Source: CAZHHH01 sp052400685
Lineage (GTDB): Bacteria > Bacteroidota > Bacteroidia > Bacteroidales > Marinilabiliaceae
DNA: 64,000 nt
Assembly: GCA_052400685.1 (NCBI GenBank)
Contig: JBQTGJ010000004.1
Direction: 5' to 3' (one strand)
The notes beneath the pieces are model-generated. The model did not search any database. It was not told the DNA's origin and saw nothing but the letters and a program-made list of their open reading frames with translations. Both the position numbers and the translations under genes were made by a program. How positions within the stretch are numbered: the stretch's first letter is position 1; every line of letters starts with the position of its first letter. Shown in pieces: positions 51,548 to 64,000 of the stretch.

Positions 51548-52966
51548 TTAGCGTCGACGAGCGTTTCCACCGGGAAATTCACCGCGGGGCTTAACGGGAC
51601 GTTTCTCTGCTTTTGGTTCCGCTTTTTTCCTGGTCGCTTCCTCTTGCGCCTTCAAAGCTTTTTCTTTTATTTTATTATAAATATCAATACCTTCGAGTGT
51701 GAGATGTTCCGTTTCGAAAGGCGCATTGAGAAGCACTGTCTGATTCTCTTGCAACCCCTCATTAACGACCACAAAATTGTCGTTTTCTAACCCGGGATCA
51801 ATAATCTGTTTCACCAGTTCATTCTTTTTATAGGTGAAAACATATCGCATGGAATCAGTTTTAAACACGGATTCGAGAGGAACAAACAAAACATCTTCAA
51901 GATTTTGAACTGTAATAACATTGCTCGTTGTCATGGCAGGCCGTAAATCGGGATCTGTGCCAAAAATCTTTATCACCACTTCAAACACTTTAGTGTCGCC
52001 ATTGGGTAAAGTCTGTCCAATATTAGCCACAGAAATAACCTCCCCATCAAAATGTTTATCAGGAAAAGCATCGACACCAACCTGAACCTTCTGCCCTACC
52101 GCCACTTTTGAAATATCAATTTCATTGATATAAGTTTTGGAAATCATGGAAGACAAATCTGGTAATTCGGCAATACGGGGCATCCAGCGGCTCACGGAGC
52201 TTCCAACCTGAATCTTACTCCCAAATCGATCATAACTATAAATTACCATCCCTGGCTTGGGCGCTCGCACGTCCAAGGCTTTAAACAGCCGCTCGATATC
52301 CTGAACTCTTTCACGGTCTTTCTTAACCTCTTCCATTGCCCGGGCCACACTATTTCGTGCCTGCTGCTCTTTCAGCTCATAATTACGCAGCGACTGTTCC
52401 AGATTTTTCTCAGCCCTCTCCAAATCCAAACCAGCCTGACGTTTCACCGCCGGAGACTCATAAACGGACTGTTCTAGCACCAATTTTTGTTCTTCAACAG
52501 CCATACGGGCATCCAGCAAGCCATCCCTCAAATTACTCATATTAATATTTGTGTCGATACGAGCATCCTGCAATGCTTGCAACGATTTCTCCAACTCATC
52601 CTCAGCCGTGTTCATAATCTCCTCAACAGCACTATGATCCAACGAAGCAACAAAATCGCCTGCCTTAACAACAGTCCCTTCCTCCACCAAGTCAGTTATT
52701 TTAATCTCAAAAATATTAATACGACGACTTGATAACTCTGTAGGGACATCGATAGATGTCGAATTTTCAGCCTGAAGTTGTCCGGTAGAATGAACCTCGG
52801 CTACAAAATTGCCTCTTTGAACCTTTGCTTCGACTAAAACATCTCCAACAATTGACGGCCCCTTAAAAAACCAAAAAGCCAAAACTATTGCTACAATAGC
52901 TACCCCAGCAATCAGGACCCAACGATTTCTTTTTTTATTCTGCATTTTTACAAACTGATTTTTCAT
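51548..52966 (-). CDS. Efflux periplasmic adaptor (HlyD/MacA-like), first in the operon
   Basis: A 472-residue membrane-fusion protein. The N-terminal anchor is WVLIAGVAIVAIVLAFWFF, then VEEGTVVKAGDFVASLD, a coiled-coil hairpin (about residues 125-225), VRAPKPGMVIYSY and barrel domain VGVDAFPDKHFDGEVI. The C-terminal ~40 residues are highly charged Lys/Glu/Arg/Pro (KKAEPKAEKRPVKPRGE), unlike the paralogue at 47.4 kb. It starts the operon and is followed after 58 bases by the permease. Having two adaptors around one permease is unusual. Confidence 0.93.
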   Translation of the reverse strand: MKNQFVKMQNKKRNRWVLIAGVAIVAIVLAFWFFKGPSIVGDVLVEAKVQRGNFVAEVHSTGQLQAENSTSIDVPTELSSRRINIFEIKITDLVEEGTVVKAGDFVASLDHSAVEEIMNTAEDELEKSLQALQDARIDTNINMSNLRDGLLDARMAVEEQKLVLEQSVYESPAVKRQAGLDLERAEKNLEQSLRNYELKEQQARNSVARAMEEVKKDRERVQDIERLFKALDVRAPKPGMVIYSYDRFGSKIQVGSSVSRWMPRIAELPDLSSMISKTYINEIDISKVAVGQKVQVGVDAFPDKHFDGEVISVANIGQTLPNGDTKVFEVVIKIFGTDPDLRPAMTTSNVITVQNLEDVLFVPLESVFKTDSMRYVFTYKKNELVKQIIDPGLENDNFVVVNEGLQENQTVLLNAPFETEHLTLEGIDIYNKIKEKALKAQEEATRKKAEPKAEKRPVKPRGEFPGGNARRR

Positions 52967-53017
52967 CTAAGACAAGTTCAACAAAGGATAGTTTAAAACC
53001 CAAATGCGCTATTTTAA

Positions 53018-53057
53018 AAAAAGGAGTTAACCGGTCAAAGCCAACTCCCTAAAAAAA
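53018..53057 (-). terminator. Probable terminator downstream of glmM
   Basis: GGAGTT pairs with AACTCC with partial inner GG/CC pairing, and A- and T-runs on both sides. It lies about 160 bases after the glmM stop, with repeat copy F between. Confidence 0.6.
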
Positions 53058-53084
53058 TAGTATTAGCAAGAAAATATTATTTTT

Positions 53085-53185
53085 TCGTCACGCGCGCTTT
53101 CAAAATAGTCATTAACACCAAAAAACTTGTGTTTTCAATACTTCCAAAGCCTCAAAAATAAAAATTCCTTATCTTCCACAAGAGT
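53085..53185 (+). repeat. Dispersed intergenic element, copy F (diverged)
   Basis: TCGTCACGCGCGCTTTC, TCATTAACACC and AAAGCCTCAAAAATAAAAATTCCTTATCT (two parts) match copies D, E and G. It lies between the glmM stop and its likely terminator. Confidence 0.5.
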
Positions 53186-53212
53186 TTTCTTACAAACAAT
53201 ATATTAAAAAGG

Positions 53213-54598
53213 TTAAACCATTTTATGTATCACCTCAATAATGTCATTTGCCAATTGTTTAGCCTGCAATTCAGATTTTGCCTCCGAATAAATACGAATG
53301 ATAGGCTCGGTATTAGATTTTCGAAGATGCACCCAACTATCAGCAAAATCAATTTTCACACCATCAATCGTAGTTACTTTCTCAGTATTATATTTTGCCT
53401 CAATCTGCTTAAGTATCAGATCTACATCAACGCCGGGCGTCAGTTCTATCTTATTCTTAGACATGAAATAAGTCGGATACTTTTTCCTTAAATCCGAGCA
53501 TTTCACACCCGATTTTGCCAAATGCGATAAAAATAATGCAATTCCGACCAATGCGTCACGCCCACTATGACAAGCCGGATAAATAACCCCACCATTACCT
53601 TCGCCACCAATGACCGCCTTAACCAACTGCATTTTGGCAACAACGTTAACTTCACCCACAGCAGCAGCATAATAATTTCCGCCATGCGCCTCAGTCACAT
53701 CACGCAAGGCTCTGGTTGAACTTAAATTAGACACAGAATTACCCGGCTGATGCGACAAAATGTAATCGGCCACGGCTACCAGAGTATACTCCTCACCAAA
53801 CATAGAACCATCTTCATTTATAATAGCCAATCGATCAACATCGGGATCGACAACAAATCCGACATCAGCTTTTTCCTTTTTCACCACGCCCGCTATCTCC
53901 GTCAAATGCTCAGGCAATGGCTCCGGATTATGCGGAAACAATCCGGTTGGTTCACAATAAAGTTCGACCACCTGCTTCACTCCTAAAGCTTTCAATAGTG
54001 CTGGAATGGCCAACCCACCCACAGAGTTAACCGCATCAACAGCAACTTTAAATCCCGCTTTACGGATTGCCTCAACATCAACCAACTCCATAGCCAACAC
54101 AGCATCAATATGATTACGTAAAAAATCAGGTCGATCAGAAACCTTTCCAATGGCATCCACATCACAATATTCAAACAATTGACGATCAGCAATTTCGAGT
54201 ACACGTGCACCTTCTTCTGCATTCAAAAATTCGCCTCTGTTATTAAGCAGTTTAAGGGCATTCCATTGCTTTGGGTTGTGACTGGCCGTAATAATAATAC
54301 CACCATCCGCCTTATAATTAATAACCCCCAGTTCAGTTGTAGGTGTAGTAGCCAACCCCAAATGAATCACATCAATACCAACCCCTTGCAATGCTCCAAT
54401 AACCAAATTTTTAACCATCTCGCCAGATATGCGAGCATCTCTGCCAACGACCACTGTTGTCTTTGGTTTGTTCAGCGAAGCTTTAAGCCACATGCCATAA
54501 GCCGAGGTAAACCGAACCACATCAATTGGGCTAAGCCCCTCTCCGGGTTGCCCGCCAATGGTTCCCCGTATTCCTGAGATGGATTTTATTAAAGTCAT
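53213..54598 (-). CDS. glmM: Phosphoglucosamine mutase (phosphohexomutase family)
   Basis: A 461-residue alpha-D-phosphohexomutase. Visible are the N-terminal ISGIRGTIGGQPGEGL, the phosphoserine loop GGIIITASHNPKQWNALK (about residues 98-115), the metal loop GFVVDPDVDRLAIINEDG and the sugar-binding GGEGNGGVIYP, plus a C-terminal phosphate site RKSNTEPIIRIYSEA. GlmM converts glucosamine-6-phosphate to glucosamine-1-phosphate for cell-wall precursors. The ISGIRGT start and GEGNGG loop favour GlmM, but a phosphomannomutase cannot be excluded from sequence alone. It is monocistronic. Confidence 0.9.
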   Translation of the reverse strand: MTLIKSISGIRGTIGGQPGEGLSPIDVVRFTSAYGMWLKASLNKPKTTVVVGRDARISGEMVKNLVIGALQGVGIDVIHLGLATTPTTELGVINYKADGGIIITASHNPKQWNALKLLNNRGEFLNAEEGARVLEIADRQLFEYCDVDAIGKVSDRPDFLRNHIDAVLAMELVDVEAIRKAGFKVAVDAVNSVGGLAIPALLKALGVKQVVELYCEPTGLFPHNPEPLPEHLTEIAGVVKKEKADVGFVVDPDVDRLAIINEDGSMFGEEYTLVAVADYILSHQPGNSVSNLSSTRALRDVTEAHGGNYYAAAVGEVNVVAKMQLVKAVIGGEGNGGVIYPACHSGRDALVGIALFLSHLAKSGVKCSDLRKKYPTYFMSKNKIELTPGVDVDLILKQIEAKYNTEKVTTIDGVKIDFADSWVHLRKSNTEPIIRIYSEAKSELQAKQLANDIIEVIHKMV

Positions 54599-54865
54599 TA
54601 TTCGTTAAAATTTTATTATTACAAATTTGAATGCAAACTTGCAACGTGTTTATAATCAAGACAATACATAAAAACAAAAATAGTCTAATCGTTAGAAATA
54701 AAAAAACATAGATTCATTAACAACATCCTGTCAAAATGAAAACAATCTTTTTTATAATTTCGCCCAGGATCTATTTGCAAAGATAATTTAAAAAGAACTG
54801 CTAACCCATTAAATTTTCGCAACTTTACACCTGAAAAACAACACAAAATAAAAGATTAAGCAACA

Positions 54866-55753
54866 ATGGAAAGAAGGCAAAACACCAGAAATTCAAAATA
54901 TAACCGAAAAAACGCAAACCCAAAATTTGACCGGCAGAGCGACCACCGAAAACACTCTGAGCACACCTCGGCCAAAAAAAATCAACCTCAGACTCCCCAA
55001 AAGCCTACCTATAAGCAAGACGAAGACGAAATACCTGATACAATTCGTTTAAACCGGTACATTTCTAATAGTGGTGTTTGCAGTCGTCGCGATGCCGACA
55101 AATTAATTGCTGAAGGTCGGGTTACTGTTAACGGAAAAGTGGTAACCGAATTGGGAACGAAAGTGAAATTGAAAGATGACATTCATTTTAACGGAAAACG
55201 TTTAAATCCGGAAGCCAAGGTATACATACTGCTTAATAAACCCAAAGATGTTGTAACAACGGCATCCGATCCGGAAAAACGGCGTACCGTTTTAGATCTT
55301 GTGGCTGACGCCTGTGATGAACGTATTTATCCGGTTGGACGTTTGGACCGAAACACGACAGGCTTACTACTTCTTACCAACGATGGCGATTTGTCGAAGA
55401 AACTAACACACCCATCTTCAGAGGTGCGAAAAATTTACCATGTTTATTTGAACAATCCGCTTACTAAAAACCATCTTACAGACATCCGAAAAGGTATTGA
55501 ACTGGAAGATGGACTGATAGAAGTAGACGAAGTAAACTATGCAGATGCCGAAGACAAATGTCAGGTTGGAGTAGAAATACATTCGGGAAAAAATCGAATT
55601 GTACGACGCATTTTTGAGCACCTTGGTTACAGAGTTGAAAAATTAGACCGGGTTTATCTTTCCGGGTTAACCAAGAAAAATTTACCACGTGGCAAATGGC
55701 GCTATCTCTCCAACGATGAAGTAAAGTTTCTTAAAGCAGGAATCATGAAATAG
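54866..55753 (+). CDS. RsuA/RluB-family rRNA pseudouridine synthase with S4 domain
   Basis: A 295-residue protein. A basic, Asn/Lys-rich, presumably disordered N terminus of about 57 residues is followed by an S4 RNA-binding domain (IRLNRYISNSGVCSRRDADKL, in two parts) and the catalytic domain with YPVGRLDRNTTGLLLLTNDG (catalytic Asp in GRLDRNTTG) and GKNRIVRRIFEHLGY. RluB-like proteins modify U2605-type sites of 23S rRNA. The basic tail resembles those of other Bacteroidota homologues and may aid RNA binding. A hairpin overlaps its stop codon and the gene after it follows in 53 bases. Confidence 0.94.
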   Translation: MERRQNTRNSKYNRKNANPKFDRQSDHRKHSEHTSAKKNQPQTPQKPTYKQDEDEIPDTIRLNRYISNSGVCSRRDADKLIAEGRVTVNGKVVTELGTKVKLKDDIHFNGKRLNPEAKVYILLNKPKDVVTTASDPEKRRTVLDLVADACDERIYPVGRLDRNTTGLLLLTNDGDLSKKLTHPSSEVRKIYHVYLNNPLTKNHLTDIRKGIELEDGLIEVDEVNYADAEDKCQVGVEIHSGKNRIVRRIFEHLGYRVEKLDRVYLSGLTKKNLPRGKWRYLSNDEVKFLKAGIMK

Positions 55754-55787
55754 ACGACTAGTTGAGTTGATAGTAAAACTCGTCTAT
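55750..55787 (+). other. Hairpin between the RluB-like and DUF5686 genes
   Basis: ATAGACGA pairs with TCGTCTAT, or as an alternative with inner GAGTT/AACTC. The left arm includes the RluB-like stop codon. No T-run follows, so it is more likely an mRNA processing or stability structure than a full terminator. Confidence 0.35.
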
Positions 55788-55806
55788 CCTCAGAAAACAC
55801 AGAGCT

Positions 55807-58164
55807 ATGCAAAACGTCAAACGACTAATCGTTTACATTCTGCTCGTCATACCAATATATATATTTGCGCAAACAGGCAAAAGCTACTATGTTAAAGATG
55901 TTATAACGGGCGAACCGGTACCGTTTGCCAATATTGTATTACAACCGGATAAAACAGGAACTGTAAGCCAAATTGATGGTTCATTTCGACTAACCTCAGA
56001 TGCGCATTTCACGCGTCTCGAAATTAGCTGTATGGGTTACAAAATGCGACAAATAGATGCCGATTCGCTATCAGAAATCGTACTGATGCAACCGCTGCAT
56101 TTTGAGATCCCGGAAGTCAAAGTTATTCCCCAAATGAATCCCGCGTTACAAATTATGCAACGTGTTTATAACAACCGACAGCGTAATAACCCAGATTTAG
56201 CCACATCTTATTCGTGCCTCATTTACCACAAAATGACCTTTGGCATGGCACTCCCCGATACCATCGATGGAAACAATGAAGAACTCAAACGGCTGTATGA
56301 CTTCAATAAAAACAATTATCTTTTATTGCTCGAATCGGTTTCAGAAAAAAAGAACCAACCCCCGAACCTATCCAACGAACGGATCATTTCGGGACGCGTG
56401 AGTGGTTTTAAAGATCCGACATTAGCCATCCTCCCATCCCAAATTCAACCATTCACATTTTATAATGAAAAGCTGGAACTGCTCTCTGCTATCGTTACAA
56501 ATCCCATTTCAAAAACCGGTTTAAAGGAATATATTTTCCAGCTTAAAGACACTCTGATAGAAGCATCGGGCGACACCATTTTTTATATCACATTTGAGCC
56601 TAAACAAAAAAGTCGAATCAAAGGACTGCAAGGCTCCATGCACATCCACACACCTTCTTATGGCATCAAAACAATATCAGCCACCACATTGCAACACCAG
56701 ACCCCATACATTTTATCAATCCGTCAGAATTATGTGCGCTATAACAATAAATACTGGTTTCCCGAACAGCTTGAAACCCACTTAACGCTCACACAAAAAA
56801 TAAATGGAAAACCGCTTCCATTTCCACTTATTGGCGAAGGGAAAAGCATCGTAACAGCCATCAATTTAAACCTAAAATTTAATATAGATGATTTCAGCCG
56901 TCTTTCACTGATTGATGAATCACACCAACCAACAGCCCCTGCTATTGCCTCCTTTCGTAAAACAGCGCTCACCCACAAAGATTCCGTTACGTATATAAAA
57001 ATGGACAGCATTGGGCAAAAATTAAAATTTGACAAATTAATATCACTCCAAAAAAATCTGATTCAAGAGCAACTCCCTTTCGGGATCTTTAATATCGATT
57101 TAAATCATGTTTTGGACTACAATAATTATGAAGGTCTAAAAATAGGATTGGGTCTGGAAACTAACGAAAAGATATCGAATAAAATATCTTCCGGCGGATT
57201 CTATATGAGAAGTTTACGATCGACGCATAATAATTATGGCGGTCACATAAAACTCTTTTTCAGTCGCATCAAAGAGCAATCGCTAAAAATAGCGTATTCC
57301 AACGAACTCAAAGAAACCGGCCAGTTTCGTTTTCTGGATGGCTTTGATCAACTATCGAATGAACGATACCGACGCTTCTCTGTCGAAATAATGGATAAAA
57401 CTAAAACGTATGAAACAAGTTTTACAACACGCATTTTATTAAACCTGAAGACGCGCTTTACGATCAACTACGAAACAGTTACCCCGGTAATGCCATATCC
57501 ATACACTTTAGACCAATCCCTTAACGAAGCCTTTTGTCAATATGAGAGTACATTACAGATAAAATATCAACCATCGCTACAGCTGGCAAGCACGGGGTTC
57601 GGGCTACTACCACGAGGTGGCATCTATCCAGCATTTTGGGGAAATATATCGGCAGGCAGCATAGATAATAAATATTATCAAAAAACAGAATTTCAGGCCG
57701 AGCATCAAACCAAAATCACAAACACCATAAAGATGGCTGCTCGCATTACTGCCGGACATCTTTCCGGTACTGTAAACCCAACACAGCTATACAGTGCGTT
57801 CGGCTCATACAGCAAATTAGGTCTTGAGACCAAATACTCGTTTGCAACCATCCGGCCTGCTGAATTTGGAGCCAGTTCTTTCGCGCTCCTTTTTTTAAGA
57901 GCTACGATACCTACCAATCAAAATCAATTATGCCAATTTAAGCCTGAAATAAATCTGTCGACTTCAGCCGGATGGGGCCATGCTGACACTCCGACAAGAA
58001 CATTTTCAAAAGGCTTATACGAAACCGGCATCTATATAGAGAATTTACTGAAACAAAATTTCATCAAATATGGAATAGCTGTTCACTACAGGTATGGTCC
58101 TTACCAACTTCCAACTTTTCACGATAACATAGCCATCAAAATCGGTCTTGAAATTGGGCTATAA
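55807..58164 (+). CDS. DUF5686/carboxypeptidase-regulatory-like outer-membrane protein
   Basis: A 785-residue exported protein. The signal peptide (KRLIVYILLVIPIYIFAQ) is followed by a carboxypeptidase-regulatory-like domain (VKDVITGEPVPFANIVLQ) and then a long DUF5686-type region with repeating amphipathic strands, probably an outer-membrane beta-barrel, ending in aromatic-flanked strands (NIAIKIGLEIGL). The function of the family is unknown. The last 6 bases overlap the convergent S41-like gene, so the ends of both genes are fixed by each other. Confidence 0.87.
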   Translation: MQNVKRLIVYILLVIPIYIFAQTGKSYYVKDVITGEPVPFANIVLQPDKTGTVSQIDGSFRLTSDAHFTRLEISCMGYKMRQIDADSLSEIVLMQPLHFEIPEVKVIPQMNPALQIMQRVYNNRQRNNPDLATSYSCLIYHKMTFGMALPDTIDGNNEELKRLYDFNKNNYLLLLESVSEKKNQPPNLSNERIISGRVSGFKDPTLAILPSQIQPFTFYNEKLELLSAIVTNPISKTGLKEYIFQLKDTLIEASGDTIFYITFEPKQKSRIKGLQGSMHIHTPSYGIKTISATTLQHQTPYILSIRQNYVRYNNKYWFPEQLETHLTLTQKINGKPLPFPLIGEGKSIVTAINLNLKFNIDDFSRLSLIDESHQPTAPAIASFRKTALTHKDSVTYIKMDSIGQKLKFDKLISLQKNLIQEQLPFGIFNIDLNHVLDYNNYEGLKIGLGLETNEKISNKISSGGFYMRSLRSTHNNYGGHIKLFFSRIKEQSLKIAYSNELKETGQFRFLDGFDQLSNERYRRFSVEIMDKTKTYETSFTTRILLNLKTRFTINYETVTPVMPYPYTLDQSLNEAFCQYESTLQIKYQPSLQLASTGFGLLPRGGIYPAFWGNISAGSIDNKYYQKTEFQAEHQTKITNTIKMAARITAGHLSGTVNPTQLYSAFGSYSKLGLETKYSFATIRPAEFGASSFALLFLRATIPTNQNQLCQFKPEINLSTSAGWGHADTPTRTFSKGLYETGIYIENLLKQNFIKYGIAVHYRYGPYQLPTFHDNIAIKIGLEIGL

Positions 58165-59562
58165 TTCGCCCATGAACAAAAGCCTCCTCTTAGTTTCCTG
58201 ACGGAAAGTTATATATTTCAGAAGTTTCGTCAGAACCGGATCGCCCCCCTGTAAATATTCGTTAACACGATACGGCAACATCACATCCGGAAATAAAACA
58301 CCGTCAATAGCCCTGGTATAATCTTCATATTGTACCGTAGATATAAAAAAAGCGGCAATCCCCGACCGCGCTTCTACCACCTCTCCGTATTTCAAGGCAT
58401 TATGCACCAATGGCTCGCCCACAACAGTTCCAATTTTATTGTATTGTATCAAATTAGCCAGACATGCAGCCATAGAGCCCGTATTTCTGCTTACCAAAAC
58501 ATAAATATTAAGTTCTTTGGAAAAAGATGAAGGCACTAACTCTAATTCATGCATCACCAAACGTTCGGGCAAATTCACTAAATCTCCAACGCGCTCAGAG
58601 GGCAAAAAATACTTATCAATATTTTCAGAAGATAGCTTCACTTTAACATTTTTCTGATAATGCAAAACTGATTTTCTTGAAATCAAAGACAGTATATCTT
58701 CCAGATAATCTCCGCTACCACCGGGATTTCGTCTCAAATCCAAAATTAAATTTTTATAGCCAGTCCGCTTTAATTTCGAAAGAAACCCATTTAAATCTTC
58801 AGCAATTTTTCGATTGTCATCAAACTCATCAATTCTAAAATAACCAGTTAAATAAGCGGGAAAAATTCTGGAAGCATCCTGGCTGTTAACTGCCCTGTAA
58901 TAATCGACCATGGAAATACCATCCACTATCAAATACTTCCTAACTCCTTGTCGTTCAACAAGCAGATGATAATTGTCCGAAAAATTAAAATGAGCCTGAC
59001 TTTGTATCAAAGGTGCATGTAAATATCTATCGGAATAGGCATAGTGAAGGTATTGACGGGCAGGCACCTGATTGATTTCTAAAACACAATCCCCCGGCTT
59101 CAGAATTGATGAAAACGACGCATCCACCAACAATGTATCACCAAAACGAATTAAACTAAATGGCCAGACTTTAATCATTTTGCCAGTCACTCGTTTCCCA
59201 TCCCGATACAAATGAGGCACCAATCTAAAATGAGGATCCTCTCTGGTAATAAGATCAAAAAAACGTCTTTGCAAAAAAATGGCATCCGTTGAAGACACCA
59301 TCGTATCAGGGAAAGTGAAGCCTTCTGCTCTAAAAACTGAATCAATAAAAGCAGTCCCGGCCAATCCCGATAAGTTTGGATGAATAGCACTACATGCCTC
59401 AATATTATCCTGTAGAGCCCTGCGCGAAACATGAACCACCGGGTTATCAAGAATCTCTGAACAGGCCACAGAACTCCCAGCTCCCCAATTTTTACAACTT
59501 AAAATTATAAAAACCAGAAAAAAAGAAACAGTAAATAGTAAAATGATTCGTTTCTTAAACAT
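58159..59562 (-). CDS. S41-family peptidase-like lipoprotein
   Basis: A 467-residue protein with a lipoprotein signal (IILLFTVSFFLVFIILSC). A PDZ-like part (SILKPGDCVLEINQVPARQY) precedes the S41 tail-protease-like domain: YKNLILDLRRNPGGSGDYLE (about 260-280), the nucleophile region VLVSRNTGSMAACLANLI and GTVVGEPLVHN. The Ser in NTGSMAA sits where S41 nucleophiles lie, but the catalytic Lys is not obvious, so activity is uncertain. It is anchored facing the periplasm. The upstream gap has no clear promoter. Confidence 0.86.
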   Translation of the reverse strand: MFKKRIILLFTVSFFLVFIILSCKNWGAGSSVACSEILDNPVVHVSRRALQDNIEACSAIHPNLSGLAGTAFIDSVFRAEGFTFPDTMVSSTDAIFLQRRFFDLITREDPHFRLVPHLYRDGKRVTGKMIKVWPFSLIRFGDTLLVDASFSSILKPGDCVLEINQVPARQYLHYAYSDRYLHAPLIQSQAHFNFSDNYHLLVERQGVRKYLIVDGISMVDYYRAVNSQDASRIFPAYLTGYFRIDEFDDNRKIAEDLNGFLSKLKRTGYKNLILDLRRNPGGSGDYLEDILSLISRKSVLHYQKNVKVKLSSENIDKYFLPSERVGDLVNLPERLVMHELELVPSSFSKELNIYVLVSRNTGSMAACLANLIQYNKIGTVVGEPLVHNALKYGEVVEARSGIAAFFISTVQYEDYTRAIDGVLFPDVMLPYRVNEYLQGGDPVLTKLLKYITFRQETKRRLLFMGEL

Positions 59563-59678
59563 AACAGCCTTAGCACCTAATAATAATCAGACCATCCAAA
59601 ATAGAACTAACGAAATTATCAATAAAAAAGATACAAAGCACAAAAAAATTATTCACCCCCCGCTATAGTAAAACGCAA

Positions 59679-59714
59679 AAAAGCCGACTCATAACTGAAT
59701 CGGCTTCTTTTTTT
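59679..59714 (-). terminator. Terminator of the rRNA operon
   Basis: AAAAGCCGA and TCGGCTTCTTTTTTT bracket a short loop. On the minus strand the hairpin follows the 5S gene by 5 bases and ends in a T run. Confidence 0.9.
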
Positions 59715-59718
59715 AAGA

Positions 59719-59826
<108 letters not shown>

Positions 59827-59904
59827 AATTTCTTCAGGATTTTAATCCTTATAAGGTTAACACAACTGAATCTGAAAAAGAAAATACCACAAATTGTTCC
59901 GTGC

Positions 59905-62415
<2,511 letters not shown>

Positions 62416-62512
62416 NNNNNNNNNNNNNNNNNNNNNNNNNNNNNNNNNNNNNNNNNNNNNNNNNNNNNNNNNNNNNNNNNNNNNNNNNNNNNNNNNNNNN
62501 NNNNNNNNNNNN
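62416..62512. other. Assembly gap (97 N) inside the rRNA operon
   Basis: The gap replaces the 23S 5' end and most of the 16S-23S spacer, where related bacteria often carry tRNA-Ile and tRNA-Ala. Its 97-base length is less than the ~250 missing 23S bases alone, so the true distance is greater. Bases 62513-62557 are spacer next to the 16S 3' end. Confidence 0.97.
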
Positions 62513-62557
62513 TCATCTTGAGTCCATCTTTTTCCAAAGTCTTTGAGACAGCTCTCC

Positions 62558-64000
<1,443 letters not shown>

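Overview
This window looks like a chromosomal segment of a member of the Bacteroidota, probably an anaerobic or facultative fermenter of the Marinilabiliales type. That placement is inferred. The evidence is: promoters of the Bacteroidota kind (TAnnTTTG at -7, with TTG/TTTG about 19-21 bp upstream), very few Shine-Dalgarno sequences, a type IX secretion C-terminal sorting domain on a large M6 protease, a TonB-dependent receptor with a carboxypeptidase-regulatory-like N-terminal domain, a DUF5686 protein, haem synthesis by the C5 route, and central enzymes such as pyruvate:ferredoxin oxidoreductase and pyruvate phosphate dikinase. No prophage, transposase, CRISPR array or resistance island is visible. 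Most of the window is housekeeping sequence.

Layout. 0-7.3 kb: pyruvate:ferredoxin oxidoreductase (5' end cut by the window edge), an FkbM-type methyltransferase, a dihydroorotate-dehydrogenase-like flavoprotein and pyruvate phosphate dikinase. 7.3-13.3 kb: ruvX, def, a ComEC-like channel, a TrkA-type potassium channel regulator, a Sua5/YrdC protein and a DsrE-like protein. 13.3-16.3 kb: a YfiR-like secreted protein, a membrane-anchored LytTR regulator and a divergent DUF6051-type alpha/beta hydrolase. 16.5-23.5 kb: tRNA-Gly and tRNA-Thr, then a minus-strand haem operon running small membrane protein-hemA-hemC-hemD-hemB-hemL-hemE, which covers glutamyl-tRNA to coproporphyrinogen III. 24.4-35.3 kb: the M6 protease, mutS2, an unrecognised 600-residue protein, panB and an RluA-type pseudouridine synthase. 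35.4-38.2 kb: a TonB-dependent receptor behind two tandem TPP riboswitches, so it probably takes up thiamine or a precursor. 38.2-47.1 kb: two thioredoxins, a CCA-adding-type enzyme, a SpoU methyltransferase, a secreted endonuclease/phosphatase-family protein, a beta-helix lipoprotein, an AI-2E-family permease and malate dehydrogenase. 47.3-53 kb: a four-gene efflux operon (adaptor, MacB-like permease, TolC, second adaptor) with no ATPase gene. 53.2-59.6 kb: a phosphoglucosamine mutase, an RsuA/RluB pseudouridine synthase, a DUF5686 protein and an S41-like lipoprotein. 59.7-64 kb: a minus-strand rRNA operon (5S, 23S, 16S) with an assembly gap that hides the 23S 5' end and most of the 16S-23S spacer.

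Two things stand out beyond the gene list. First, the LytTR/DUF6051 intergenic region and the region upstream of the 600-residue gene share an identical 10-mer set in an array of CACCCCA-like repeats at 20-21 bp spacing. The array lies at the same distance from the predicted -7 box in both places. This suggests a small, apparently undescribed LytTR regulon. Second, at least eight intergenic regions hold diverged copies of a 100-150 bp element with TAGTGYCTGTC-like inverted ends. In two cases the end of the element supplies the stop codon of the neighbouring gene.
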